Shown: one piece after another, positions 44,202 through 56,931 of the stretch
Layout: each line of letters begins with the position of its first letter
How positions within the stretch are numbered: the first letter of the stretch is position 1
DNA from: Astropecten irregularis
Lineage: Eukaryota; Echinodermata; Asteroidea; Paxillosida; Astropectinidae
Direction: 5' to 3'
NCBI GenBank assembly: GCA_963971285.1
Contig: OZ020250.1
Span: 9,470,499-9,534,498 of the forward strand
DNA: 64,000 nt
Program-made: the position numbers and the translations under genes
Notes under the pieces: generated by a model
What the model was told of the DNA's origin: nothing
Seen by the model: the letters and a program-made list of their open reading frames with translations, nothing else
The model's database searches: none

Positions 44202-45841
44202 CTGATCGCAATTATATCTGAGATGTTATCATGGGCACCAATCTCGGCAATGATAACCAGACGAAATGTAAGAACTTGAGTACAAGAAAAGACGTATTTT
44301 GAGAAATAATTTCTCCGTACTGTGGGTAGTAGCGACTAGCGAGCGTTATCGGCCACTTAATCCGCATCATCGCTGAAGTCGGGAGATGGCGTTCAGAATT
44401 AGGCCTAGGTTTTTAACACTGGAAAATAAAATTGCCTTCAAATTGCTAGCCCCCTCTAGCTCTCCGCACTGTACTTGATCTGATGCATTATATTTTACGT
44501 GTAGCTAGCTGGGCGGTACCTTTCCCTGGCCCTGTCCCCCCTTCATAAATGATGATGTGACTTTTATCTTTTCCCCTAAAAGAACACGAGTAGTTACCAA
44601 AAGTGTTTTCTCATTTTGCTATGACAGTGCACTACGGTCAGACAATGCCGTACTCTTACATGTGTTATCTGTTGATGTCCATTGCTAGGGTACGGGACTC
44701 CAACACTTTGTTATGCAAATAAGGAGCAAGGCTGATATTTAAATCTGATTCCCGCCTCCATACACTTCCCACGCACTCTACGTCTGTTGACCGTTTCCAG
44801 ACTATACATGTTTTGCTAGATACAGACGTACACACGTTTGCTCTTTTCACTGTCACTGTACAATTTCTGTGGATAAAAAATAGTAAAACCTGTGCCAGAA
44901 ATTAATTGTCGTCGGTTTGTTGTCAGCGTCCAAACGGAAATACACTTTGGAACTCAAGATTTTTAGGAATCGTACAGGTAGGCCTAATATGTTTCGTCAT
45001 TTTGCTAAAAAGGAAAATGTTATTTGTAATATTTGGCGTGTAATTTGTATGGGATCGCGCACCGTTGATAGAGTACCGTGGAGAAATTCCATTGACCGTG
45101 AAATCGTGCAAATCAATACGGGACAGAAGCAACATCGGTCCCATATATCTACTGGTACGACACGGTCACGTCATGGGACATTGCATGGTGTCCCGTGTTT
45201 CTACTGAACATCGAGAAAATGTGTATAATATGCTACAAAAAATCCTTTTTATAATAATTAATATCATTCGTTTTGAACTTCGTCAATCATTCATGTTTTT
45301 GCTATTGTATTGATGCTGGTGCAGTCATGATCTACATTTTTTTAATCAAATTAAACATCAAATCAAAGTACCAATCCAGGCAAAAGCAGGGCATCATAGG
45401 GTCTATTGCTGATCGCGACATCCCACAATAACGGAATGCATCATGGGGTGGTATTACTAAAAGGCGCATCGTGTGCAAGTCGAGTAAAAGGGCGCCCCTG
45501 TTGTGAGTGTTGAAATAACCGATCTACAATAGTGTCTATGATGAAACAAACATGAACTTAACGCGTCATCTTCAGGCCCTCCTAAGTGCTGAGAAATTGT
45601 TCACATTTTGATGATTTCACATAAGCCTATAATATGCTGTAAAGGAATGTTTCCTTCTTCATTTTTTTCATAATTAATAATTTAGCCGGTAAGATGCTTT
45701 CAAAAAATGTTCATAAAATTATTTCGGGATTGGCTGGGATCTTGCGAATCCATTTTTTTTGTTTCTGTGTTTGTTTTTGTATTCTTTGTTATGATTTCTT
45801 TGTGACAATTAAGTGTAAATTAATGTTTGATTTTGTTACAG
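44202..45841 (+). other. Upstream region and probable 5' intron of the MGC protein gene
   Basis: The acceptor at 45841 implies an upstream noncoding exon. Possible donors are noted near 44265 and 44978; I cannot decide. No repeat family recognised. Confidence 0.35.
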
Positions 45842-45859
45842 GAAAATAGATTTGACATC

Positions 45860-48800
45860 ATGGGTTGTGCAGCCAGTGCAGAGGTTCAGCCGCAGACAGG
45901 CAAACAGTACCCTAAGCAGCCGACTCCACCTCCACAACAGCTACCACCCCGGGCTAGCATCGGACCAGCACCTGCGATGCGAGCTCCGCCTCAGCAGCAG
46001 CAGCAGAACCCACCCCGGACTAACCCGCCACCACCCCCACCACAAACACAAGCCCCAGTTATGCAGCAGCCCCCGCCCCTTCAGCAGGTCCCGCCTCCTC
46101 AGCAAGCACCACCTACCAACATGGAAGATGATGATATTCAGGTAGGATTTACAGACTTTATGTTTTGTTTTAACGCAAGAGCTTCAGACCTCTTGTGTTA
46201 AAACAAAACATGTAACTGTAAGATTAATCATGGCAATACTGCCATTGCATTGGCATGCAGTCCTCTTTGCAAACATGACTTCCTACATGATCGCTGTACG
46301 GTGGCAAGTCTGGGAAGGGGATGGGGGTTTACATCCCTTTCCCTTTTATTATAACAAAAACAGAAACAAATGGAACAAAACAGAATGGGATACAAACAGT
46401 TCATTTACCTTTGATGTCTCTTCCTCTGACTGACAGGAAACTGCCTTGGTCATTTTGGTTTATTCTTGATCAGTGAAATCTTGACCCATGTTAGAGGGAT
46501 AAGGAAGAATTCCACTGACGAACATTAATTACGGAAAAAGCATATTACTTTATACATTTAATGCTGAACTTCAATTTCAGTAAGTGTAAAACCCCAGAGT
46601 ATAGTAGCATACATGGCATTTCTGAAGTAGGAGTTTTACATGGTGTTTTTGCCTTACAATGATACACTTTAAATGCAGCAGCATCCATTGGTGTTTTTTT
46701 TTTATCTCAAAACTCCCTCTTGTTGTGCACCAGTTAAGTCCCATAGCTGTAGGGTTTGTGCACATGGTGTCAAAATGATGTCCGTCAGTGGAATTCTTTC
46801 CAAAGGATTCACCAAATGTGTTAGGCTAGTATAATAACTTGCGTTTTCAATCCTCATCATGTTCATTTTTTCAATCTTTCCCATAGCCTGAGCCCGTTGA
46901 GATCAACGAAGCTCTTGTCCAGCTCATTGTTGACTTGGATGCAGAGATATCGCAGCTGGAGACCCGCAATGTCACCAAACAGCACAAGTTGAAGACAGAC
47001 CAGATGAATCGACTTTCCACCCAGGTCCAAACCTTGGCTCAACAACAGCAGGTCCTGCAACAACAGACGTAAGTTTGCAAGCTTGTGTCCTTCACTATGC
47101 CACTGTATATCAACCCACTTTCTATTTTTCTTTGAACATTGAACCACCATCATTGTGCTGTTTTTCTCAGTTGGTAGAGTGCAGGTTCGGTATTCAGGAG
47201 ATCACAGTTCAAATCCCGTTCCAGTCAAATTTCTATTGTTTATTTTTCAATGACTTATAAATAATTCAGTAAGTTTGCCTTGTGGATATTTGATGATTAA
47301 ATAGATTCTATTTTATCTGATAATGTTTGTGAGATTTCTTCTATCATAACTGAGTTTTGCCATTTCCAACACCAAAACTGTCATTCCTGGAGCCAAGCCA
47401 GGGGATTTGATTGTCGACTGTCAACATCAAGGGGAGCTGAAATTGTTATTTTAATATTTGGAGTTGAAAACTGATTTAGTAGTGGGTTTTTTATGTAAGT
47501 GTCTTTAGGGTCCAAAAGTTTGCTGAAATCATGCACTGGTTTTAATTGACGAAACCGGACTTATTGTTTAAACAATGAGATAGGCCTAATTAATGTTTTT
47601 GACCTCACATTTTGAACTTCCCAGACAAAAAGAATACCAGGATGTTTTGAATCTTCAGAACATGCAGTCCACCCAGCAGATGCTGACCCAGGGCCAGTAC
47701 ACTATGCAGATGAGCAAGGAACAAGAGGAATACATGCAGGCCCTGACCAAACAAGAGATCCATAAGAAGGAACTAGAGGCTGCTGGCAGGCAGCTGGAGG
47801 CCTATAAGAAAGAGGTGGAGGGTCTACGGAAGGATGCTGACAGAATCAAAGAGCTTTATGACAAACAGGACGGCATCTTGGGTGAGAAAATCTCTTCTTT
47901 CTTTCTTTTTTCATTTTACGGAGCTTGGGGATGAGTCGATTTTTGTAGGTTAGGAGCTTTGTTTTTTAGCCTTGATAAGGTAAAAGGTTCTTCCTTGAAG
48001 CATATGTAAGATGTCTAGTGGAATGTTTGAAAGGGCACCAAGGGAATGACCAATGGCACAGAGGCAATGAACAGTGTCAACTGAGGAAATGGTCTCACAA
48101 AGCAGTGAAAAGATGTACATAGCTAGGCACAATCTTGGGGCACCACGATAATGACCATGGGACACCAAGGCACTGGCCACGGGGCACCAAAGCACTGACC
48201 AGGGGCACCAAGGCAATCATTATTGTTGTGTGTGTAGTTCTCGATCCTCCCAATGTACACATGTGGATAGCTGGTTTAATGCAGAACTTAAGAATTTGTA
48301 TGCAGACACCATACCACCTTCATTTTATGGTAATTAATCTGAGTAACATATGTAGCTTTTGCTGACTTCCTACTTTCAAATCAAAAGTCCAAAAATTTGA
48401 ATTTGTTTAGCAAAACCGCAAGATGTTTTATACATGTTGCAAAGATCTATAATAGAAAATGGAACCCTATTTGGAAAATGCCATTGAAATTGAATTGGTA
48501 GGGCCTATAAAAAAAACATGTATGTAAAAGTGGAGAACAAAATCCCAAATTTTAAGGAAAAGTAGCAACATTCGATGCTATTTTTGCCACAATGAAATTG
48601 AAAAAGAATTTGGTCTTCTAGGTGAAACAAAAAGGTTAAATAGTGGCAATTGTCAATACTTTCATTCAATATCCACAAAGTAAAACATTTTCCAAAATGC
48701 ACATGAAATGTGATGCTTGTTTTTCAGGACACATTAATGTCTGTGTACTTTTTCATGCAATTGAATGCAACAAAAAGAAATGAATTATTTTAACACCTGC

Positions 48801-51800
48801 ATAAAACTATTGGAAGACTATAATGCAGGAGAATAGTGATCAGTGAATTGTCTGTTTACATTATGAGAGATTTGTTTATAAGGTTAAAATGCCACACTTG
48901 TCCATGCATGTACCAGCTAGTATTGGTGTCTAGAGTACATGTACTACAGGCCAACCCACTGCTCACAATAATTCCCAAGTGCTAATCCTTCATAAATGCA
49001 AAGCTAAGCTATCCATTATGCCATATCACTGACTGACCATGATTTGAGCAACTAATGCTCTTAGCTTGCCAAAGCCCTGGCATCCCATGGTTGCTAGGCA
49101 GCAGGGACAAACAAATTGCTGTTCTGGTATCAAGGAGTTCCCCTCTTTATACTGTTTGCCTAAAGAAGAAAAAGCAAACAGTTTGTTTGCTGTCTTTTAA
49201 ATAAATGAATAAATTATAAATAAAAATCATTATAAAATGATTGGAGGTCAAATCCATGCCAGTCTACAGCAGTAGACATACATTACAACTACAAGATAAA
49301 CTATTTATTTTGTAAAGACTAGCACAATTAGGCTCTTAAATATGTGCTTTTAAATATAATGGCAATTACAATTTAAGGAAATCCCATTACTGGAGGAAGA
49401 CAAAAACCTTATTTAATAAAGGTTAGAATTTATTAACTACTAATTGACCGTCCATTTATTTTTGTTTCCACTAAAGGACATTAAAGGCCTAACTTTGAAG
49501 ATGTGCCATTTTAAATCCCCTAAAACTGCCAGTCACCTACCTTTAAAGTATGTTTAAAGGGGATGGGGGGTTGAGATAGCCTCGTTAGAAATAATTATTT
49601 GCTGGTGATTTTGAAATTGACATTTGATTAATGTGACTGATTAATATATTTAACATACTTTGTGTACATTATATTTTAATTGATTTTTCTTTCATTATTC
49701 CAACTGTATATTAAGTTATTTTGGGTATACCCCTGGTATGTAGAATTATTCATGTATACAATAATTATGTGCGTAGTCACTTACACTTAAAATTATTGTT
49801 TGAGTGCACTTAGACAAAATAATGTTCATATTATGCAAGGCTGACAAAAAGTCAATGTTCTTTTTGTGTGAAATTGTTACCATTTCAGTTAGTGACCTTG
49901 CAGCAATAGGGTCGTTGTACATGAATTTCTGTGTCCCGGCCCTGCTGATTCAAATGACAACAAATTTCATTGGTACAAGTATAATTGACGGTACTTTAAT
50001 ACTCCAGGGGTCGATATTACTCATGCTCATGCATCCTAAATGATGCATTTCAGCCCTACTAGGATATGATGGGTTATCCTTCGTAACTTCAGTTTGAGCA
50101 ACGATCGATTGTAGGGCTTTGTGAAATCGACCCCTGGAAGTCAAAGAACGTGTTCTGAACTTGCAAAATCATGACAGATGTTAGACCTCAATTTGACAAA
50201 TTACCCAACAATTACCAATAAACCTGATATAAATAAATGAAAAAGGAAAGCTTCCCAACCAATTGGCGGGGGATGTTCACAATTGATGAAGATTCCTATG
50301 CCTGATTTTTCCTTGCAGCAAGCATTTTCGACGGCAAGTACGGAAGCGAAAAAGAATATAACTTGGAGTCAGACCTGGACATTGCGCTGGAGCGCAAACA
50401 GAGGGTGGGCGTGGCCAAGTATAAATGGCAGAATGCTAAGGTGTTACTGCAGCATGCTGGGGGTCAGCTGGGCTTTGCTATCCGCCGATGGGGTGACGTG
50501 CTGCAGATTCCTGCACAGTAAGTTCTCACTCTGTCTGTTCTATCATAATAGTTGTCATGAAAAAAATGTTTTCACAATGAAAAGGGAAAGTAAGACGCTT
50601 TCATGTGTTACTTTTGCCGGAAAAATTAATTAAGGATTATTTGTTACCAAGAATTTAATATGAAATAAGGCCCAGCATTTTTAATCAGAATTTCAATCAT
50701 AATGAAGTCAATTTAAATGTAAAAACAAATGCTTTCTAAAGTTCATGACATTAGAAATCAATTGTATTTTTCACTTGAAAGCCCTCTAAATTTGGTCATT
50801 CTGGAAACTGCAGATAGTGCATCTTTAAGCTAATACATGTGTATGATGAAAAAATATATGGCCATCCATTATTTGACTTCTTTTTGTAAAACTGCATACT
50901 GTGTATATGTGTGAGCAAAGGTAGAAAGTTGTTATTACTGCACATGTTTTGCCCAAGCGTTTGTCACCAGATACTTTAAATCACAAGAAGACACAATTCA
51001 AGACACATCTCTTAAGGGAGTTGTATTGGTTGTTTTGTTCTTTTAGAAATACTGACATCAGATACAAATTTGCTGCTGAGTGTCGCAACAACCTGGTGGC
51101 CGCCTCGCAGAACATCACAAGCTCACAGCAGTACCTGAATACAATCCGCTTTCCCTACTGCACACCGGATGAGATGAAGACTCTGAACACAGCCGTCAAC
51201 CACATCTTTACAGATATCCTGACTTCTGAGCGTCACAAGCATGCCATGGAGTGCTATGTGACAGTGTACCGTAGAACATCTGCTCTCATTCAGTGGTGTG
51301 ATCATGTAAGTATTGTGACATGTCTTCATTTGGACAGCCTTCCCAGTGCCACAAACCCCCTTTCCCAACCCACCAAGCCTCTCCCTAATTGGAGAGCTTT
51401 TATCAAGTATCCTTCTCTTCTTTGATTTTGTGTCTTTTTCTTCTTGGACTTTCATTTTCCAGGTCATCAACAAGACGATCATGAAGGATCTGGAGTCGGC
51501 CACCAAAGAGTCTGCTGCCAAGAAGCAAGAACTCAAGCAGGAGAGGTTGAAACTGATCAAGGAGAAGATACGAGAAAAACTTGGTGGTGAGGTTGCCGAC
51601 AGGATCGAGCTTGGATCAGGTACAGCAAATCTTGTCAAAAATTGCTCCGTTTAATATTGAGAATTAACACAGTTTAAAAAACAAATCCAAGCAAGGTATA
51701 TTTACCAAGGCTGGTGACTGGCCAATTTGCCCGATACAAGTTGAGAATTTATATCTGAGCAATATATTATTGAAATTTTGAGTTTGTGGTTAAAGATACT

Positions 51801-54368
51801 GTCATACTTTGATCACAGATTTACCTTTACCGTAACTTACAGGGTATAAAGACGGACCTGGTACAAACATTCTGTTAAAATGTTTCCGCCTGAAATGCTA
51901 TATTTATTCAGAAATGTGTAAAACAAAAGTCTGAAAACAGTTTTGATCTCCGAGATCAAAACCTCACAATTACAATTACCTCACAATTTCGCGTAACAAT
52001 TGCAATGGTTTTTCGCTGATTTCTACTGTTTCCAATGATCAATTGAGCTGAAAAGTTTGTTTTTATTTCATGACAAATCAAATTATGAACAGTACACAGC
52101 TGTTCTATCAACTTTCTAAAAGTACAAGGGTTAATACAAGGGTTACTTGTATTAGCTTTACTAAAGTTTGATACCTTTAACAGACAACTCACAGGAATTG
52201 ATTTTTATCTTGTTTTGCGTACTCTGTCAGACGGACCAGCCGAGAGCGAGAATCTGGACCAGGATGAGACAGAGCTCCTTATGCTGGTAGAAGCCGATGC
52301 GGTATCCCAAGCCGGAGACCTAGCCGCTGTAAGTATGACTCTTATCACCCTGCAGGGAGATTATAATTAGGGAAGTCAAGAAACAAGACCTTATAGCCAG
52401 TGTGGGCATCTTTGGGATGCTCTCCTTGCTGTTTGAGATGCACTATTTTCATTTGCTTTTCACATGGACAGATATTTTGAGTTAAATATTTGGATGCCCT
52501 TTATCAGTGCAATAACACACATTTGAACATGTATCCATTATTCAATATCTGCAAGTACTTGTAGTAATTTTCCAAATAGCATTGAACAATCAGTAATCTA
52601 GTTTTGTGATGTACATGTGTTGGATAGTTTTAAAACACACTATTGCTTTTTTGTCAATGTTTGGCATTAGGAGGGCCTGTCGTTTCGATCTTAGCAGGAC
52701 CTTTTCCTAGAAGTTGAAAACTTGAAGTGCCATCCATGTATTTAGCCAAAATACCAATTTCCAGACACAATCCCTTTTTGTGGGAGACGGCTATAGTGCT
52801 AGTGTGAAGTACCGTATTGTGTTTACTTTACTTAAATCAGTGAGAAATTAATGTGGAGGGGGGTGTTCAGTTAAAGATAATGTCATACTTTGGTTTTTGT
52901 CAAAGAATTTCAGATTCATGGGTACAAATGTCAAGAAAGATACATTAAAAGTCATATGTGAAATTTCCAGTCCCATACGGTGCTCACTTTTTGAAAAAAA
53001 AAAACAGTGAAAACGACCACAATATTGTATACATTTTTTCACAGGATTTTTTATCTTCTGAAGATCAAAATTGTTTTGGGTCAATTGGTTTGACTCTTTT
53101 CTGGATAAATACATCATTTCATGCAGAAACATTTTAACAGTATGTTTCTATCATCACTATCTTTATACCCTGTAAGTTATAAGTAAATCTGTGAAGATTT
53201 CTATTTCTATTTTAAGGTACCAAAGTATGATACTACCTTTAAGGACGCCTTGTTAAATGTTTTTAATTTAATACTTGGACTCTTCACCTTTTCTCTCTTT
53301 CATCACCCTGCTACTGACACCCCTCCCCTCTCCATCCATCTTCCAAACTACCCCAGTTGGCCCCAGATGGTAATGACCCCAATGCAGTCACTCCATTGCC
53401 ACTCAGTGATCTGGCTCCAACACCTTCCATGGACGACCTTTTTGGGAACATCGATGAGCTCAAGAAACAACATGAGGATAATGTAAGCAATCATAGCCCC
53501 TAGACCTCTTGCTTTGGCAAACATCATATCTGTTGTTTTTATTGAGTATCAAGTAAACCACAATGAAAACTGACTGTATTGTCAATGTAATTAACAACTA
53601 AATAAACTTGAGCTGGGCCCAATTTCATGGAATCCGTTACCGTAAGCAAAGATTTTCTGCTTAGCAGACTTTTTTGCTTACGGTTAGCGTATTTCACAGC
53701 AGAGTTTTCTTTCTTGCTAGTGAGCAAGGACTTTTTGTAGAATGCATATGACAGCGCATTAGTAGAAAATAATCAGTTAGCCTAGAAATTTGTTGCTAAC
53801 CAAAAGTCTTGCTTACGGATTCCATGAAGTAGATTTGCACAAATATAGGCCGTAACGGATTCCATGAAATTGGGCCCAGGATTTGAACCTCTAGCCCTAT
53901 GTTGGCGATGTCTCAAACTGCCAATTATCTTTCTTTCTTTACCAGTCAGAAGTCATATGAAACAGCTCATATTATACAAATAATGAATGTTTATGAGTGC
54001 AATGGTAAGAATATTTTCATGAGTTGAAAGTTGAGACAACAAATAGAACTATTAAGGACCTACTAAGTTGTAAATATAAACCCCTTTATCAAAGGATCAT
54101 TTAAGATACACGTAACATAAGCAGTGCTGCAAATCTTAGAAATGGTAACTTGGCTCTAAAGAGAAAGTGGTCAAATCCTATTAAATGAATGATAATGACA
54201 TTGCTTTGTTTGAATGTTTTAAAGGTGAAAGAGTTGCAGCGACAGCAGGAGATGGCCAAGGCTCGAGTGGACCAGGACCTTCAGTCCAAGCTAGCTAAGA
54301 GGAGAAGCCGACGGCGGCGCATGCAGCAACAGGAAACAGAGATGCAGTCACTTGCTGACAAGAGCTAG
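45860..54368 (+). CDS. Unrecognised 567-aa protein, MGC N-terminus, Pro/Gln-rich, coiled coil
   Basis: I do not recognise this family. Coding exons: 45860-46141 (5'UTR from 45842), 46887-47068, 47625-47881, 50319-50517, 51047-51305, 51463-51619, 52231-52328, 53357-53482, 54225-54368; phases agree and end at TAG. The N-terminus MGCAASAEVQ fits N-myristoylation at Gly2 with a palmitoylatable Cys3, so membrane attachment is likely (inferred). Residues about 20-92 are Pro/Gln-rich, of SH3/WW-ligand type. Residues about 96-240 look like coiled coil (heptad-rich, Q/E/K). Residues about 250-390 form a compact helical-looking segment with conserved-type features (KYKWQNAKVLLQHAGGQLG, RRWGDVLQI, RFPYCTPDEMKTLNTAVNHI). 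A charged coil (394-440), an acidic linker with MDDLFGNIDELKKQ, and a basic tail (KRRSRRRRM) follow. There is no signal peptide or membrane span and no catalytic motif. A peripheral-membrane scaffold is the most I would infer. Confidence 0.85.
47165..47275 (+). mobile_element. tRNA-SINE, diverged
   Basis: TCTCAGTTGGTAGAGTGCAG (A box), GATCACAGTTCAAATCCCGT (B box), TCCAGTCAAATTTCTATTG. In the second coding intron of the MGC protein gene. Confidence 0.65.
48020..48225. repeat. Degenerate GGGCACCAAGGCA repeat
   Basis: GGGCACCAAGG, GGCACAGAGGCAATGA, GGGGCACCACGATAATGACC, GGGACACCAAGGCACTG, GGGGCACCAAAGCACTGACC and GGGGCACCAAGGCAATC recur at about 20-30 base spacing. A weak tandem origin is likely. 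Confidence 0.5.
48226..50006 (+). other. Intron of the MGC protein gene, nothing recognised
   Basis: AT-rich, no repeat family noticed except the P1 copy starting at 50007. Confidence 0.4.
50007..50134. repeat. Palindromic repeat family P1, copy 5
   Basis: GGGGTCGATATTACTCATGC to TTTGTGAAATCGACCCC, with the GGATATGATGGGTTATCCTT core. Its left inner part is rearranged relative to the other copies. Confidence 0.7.
51794..52181. mobile_element. MITE family M1, copy 7 (different orientation of core)
   Basis: TTAAAGATACTGTCATACTT to CTAAAGTTTGATACCTTTAA. The TTTTGATCTCCGAGATCAAA hairpin and TTTCCGCCTGAAATGC block show the core is inverted relative to copies 3 and 6, yet the ends are kept. Confidence 0.7.
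52660..52712 (+). mobile_element. GATC-hairpin retroelement-tail fragment
   Basis: TTAGGAGGGCCTGTCGTTTC then GATCTTAGCAGGACC, as at 4190 and 21449. Confidence 0.4.
52871..53242 (+). mobile_element. MITE family M1, copy 8
   Basis: TTAAAGATAATGTCATACTT to AAAGTATGATACTACCTTTA, with TTCATGGGTACAAATGTCAA and AACAGTATGTTTCTATCATC. Confidence 0.8.
53615..53877. mobile_element. MITE with GGGCCCAATTTCATGG ends
   Basis: GGGCCCAATTTCATGGAATC then CGTTACCGTAAGCAAA, and TAACGGATTCCATGAAATTG then GGCCC at the right. Same terminal motif class as 18117 and 38309, again with another core. It lies in the last intron of the MGC protein gene. Confidence 0.75.
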
Positions 54369-56931
54369 AGGGCGGAGGACCAGCCGTAAAAAACTCCCAA
54401 ATTCCCGCAGGCTGAAACGTACCAAGTTTGCTTGGCACACAACAGGTTCCCAACCAAAGTATTCTTCGTTATCTTACACATCCAAACTAAAAAGGTTTTT
54501 CGAAAAAAATGCAGCATAGCGCGTTTGGTTTTAGGCCTTAGAACTAAAAGTTCATCATTGGCAAATACAGATTACCGGTAGGTGGTTTTCATTCAACTTT
54601 GTTTTCATTTTGCCTGATAAATTTAGTTACCGCTGTGAACATTTTTTTATTTACAGCCTATTATATTACAGGTTTTATGGAATTTAGCAAATTTGTTATT
54701 ACATTGACATGTGTATGAAGTAGTATAAGGTCGGTACTGTTGACAGTTACCTTGTAGAATAGAAGGTCATGCTTACAGCTACTTGGCTTGATTTGATTTT
54801 GTGGGATGTATTATTAAGTTTTTTGGTTAGCTGTGTCTTGTGCTTAGCGGGCTTGTATGCAATCTCTCTGAACAGGCTGCTCCACTATACATGGCATGGC
54901 TACTAATTCAACTCAGGATCGACTGACCTGGATCATAGGTTGTATTGCTTTGAGTGGGTTCGAGTCATCAACCAAATGGCTCAAATTGACTGAAATTTCC
55001 ATTTTTCCAGAAGGTTACTCGACATGAGTTTCTTCTGGCAAAATGACTCGACACAGCTTGAGCCATCACTGGACTCAACTCGTACCATTGGATGATTTCA
55101 CTTGATTCATTTTCAGTATTGCGAATTTAACTTGAACATTAATATTTTGAGCAAAAGTGAAAGAAAATCAATTCAAAGCATTGAATTCAGGTGACTCGAG
55201 ACGACTCAACTTGAGTCAATAGCAGCCAATGATTCCACTGTATATTATCAGTAAATGACTCAACTTGAATTGAGTTGAATTGGACCAAATGACTTGACTC
55301 AACTTGAGCCATGGAACCGGAAGATGACTTATATTAAGTCAATCACATATCTTGGTTTGCTCAGAGACTCAACTCAGCCAAAGTGAAATGCTTACATGTC
55401 AAAGATAACAAAAACAATCTCTATTATCAAAAAGAGCTCTAAACAATGCATTTATCATTAAGATAGAATACCAAAGTGCCTTTTCTCTTATATAAGATAG
55501 TATTCACTTTTATTTTGATTTGAAAGAAATGTATTCTTGACTTTCTCCTGTAAATATTATTGCAAGTAAATTCTATGGGTTTTTCTGTATAGTGTGCAAT
55601 TTTTCACGATTTTTCACGTATTGGTCATTGAATCCTTTATGAGAATGATGGGTAAAAACAGATTGAAACATAATTGACAGCTACATTATAGGGTGAAAAT
55701 CCCATAGGGTCATGTAGACAAACTTACCTATTTCTAAATATCCTCCAAACCGATCATTTTGAAATTGATGCATGTATATTTTTTTGGGGGGAGCATTTTC
55801 TATCTTATATAAAAAATTGGACGCAAAAAGCAAGACATTTTGTGCTAAGCAATTTTTTTGTTCTTAATAGCTCCATGAAATTGGCTCCTGGTGAGTTTAA
55901 ACTCAACGTTTCTTTCCTGAGGATGGCTTGATATGTGAAGTTTCACTGGTTCTTCTCAGAACCACTCACACCTCTTTTAGAAGGAGTATTTAAGTACCGG
56001 TACATTGTATATGTTTCACACTGTGTTTTCACAATCTTTACTTAATAATAACAATGATAAAATACCATAACAAACACCATAAACCCCCCCCCCCCACCCA
56101 AATGATGCACTATTATTTCAAGCTTTCTGGATGCAGATACTAAAAGCTGATGAAGATGTTGGTGAAAAAAAATCCATCAAAAAGCTTGAAAGGAAATTTA
56201 AATTTAGTAAGAAGGGTGTTGTGGTGAAAATGCCTGCTGCACAAGTTATCAATAATTAAGCCATTGCTTGTACAATATCAACATGTTCTACCATTAAGAC
56301 TGTCTGGCCTTATGATGTGGACCTCCTTATACATGCCACATGTTTGCCTGGGTGCCAGTCCAAACCTGTCAAACTACTATTATGGCTGTGGCTCAGGCTT
56401 ACCACACAAAAGCAAATATCTGAAAAGTTTTGCACACTATTTTGAGGATTCCACATTATCTCAATGCATTCTTGTATATTTTGTGAATCTTAAGATGTAA
56501 ATATTTTGACCTAAACAAGATGGCTGACCTAGCAAGAGTAATGAGAGGTTGAACAATCCGTCCATGGAAGTTGATTGAGTTTGTAATGTTGATTATAGAT
56601 GTACATTTGTTTTGTACAGATGAACTAAGATATATTTTAAAAACTTAATGATGACTTTAAAGGCTGGTGGTTTTTTTTTTGAGGGAGAATGATAATTTGA
56701 ATGGAAATCTTTTTACATTCATGTATTGCAGTTAAAGCAGCATCTTATTTTTGGTTTAAATGTATATAAAAAAGAATATCAAATTTTTTCATGTTTATAG
56801 TTTCAGCGATTCTGTTTGTACATTTCAATATGATACAGTTATTCTATCTGATATGTTTCAATGTAAAAAATGCGTAGTACATGAATGAAAATTAGACCAT
56901 TTTCAGTGCATTCCAAACTTAATTGGATATA
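54369..56931 (+). other. Probable 3'UTR and downstream of the MGC protein gene
   Basis: AT-rich. Contains the TGACTCAACTTGAGTC-like cluster (54930-55385) and a scrap of the GGCCAATTTCA MITE near 55830-55890 (TTTTGTGCTAAGCAATTTTT, CCATGAAATTGGCTCCTGG). Confidence 0.4.
54930..55385. repeat. Cluster of TGACTCAACTTGAGTC-like half-palindromes
   Basis: TCGAGTCATC, TGACTCGACAC, GACTCAACTCG, ACTCGAGACGACTCAACTTG, AATGACTCAACTTGAATTGA, TTGACTCAACTTGAGCC and AGACTCAACTC recur, several matching the AP-1 core TGACTCA. A degenerate dispersed repeat is the plain explanation. Confidence 0.6.
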
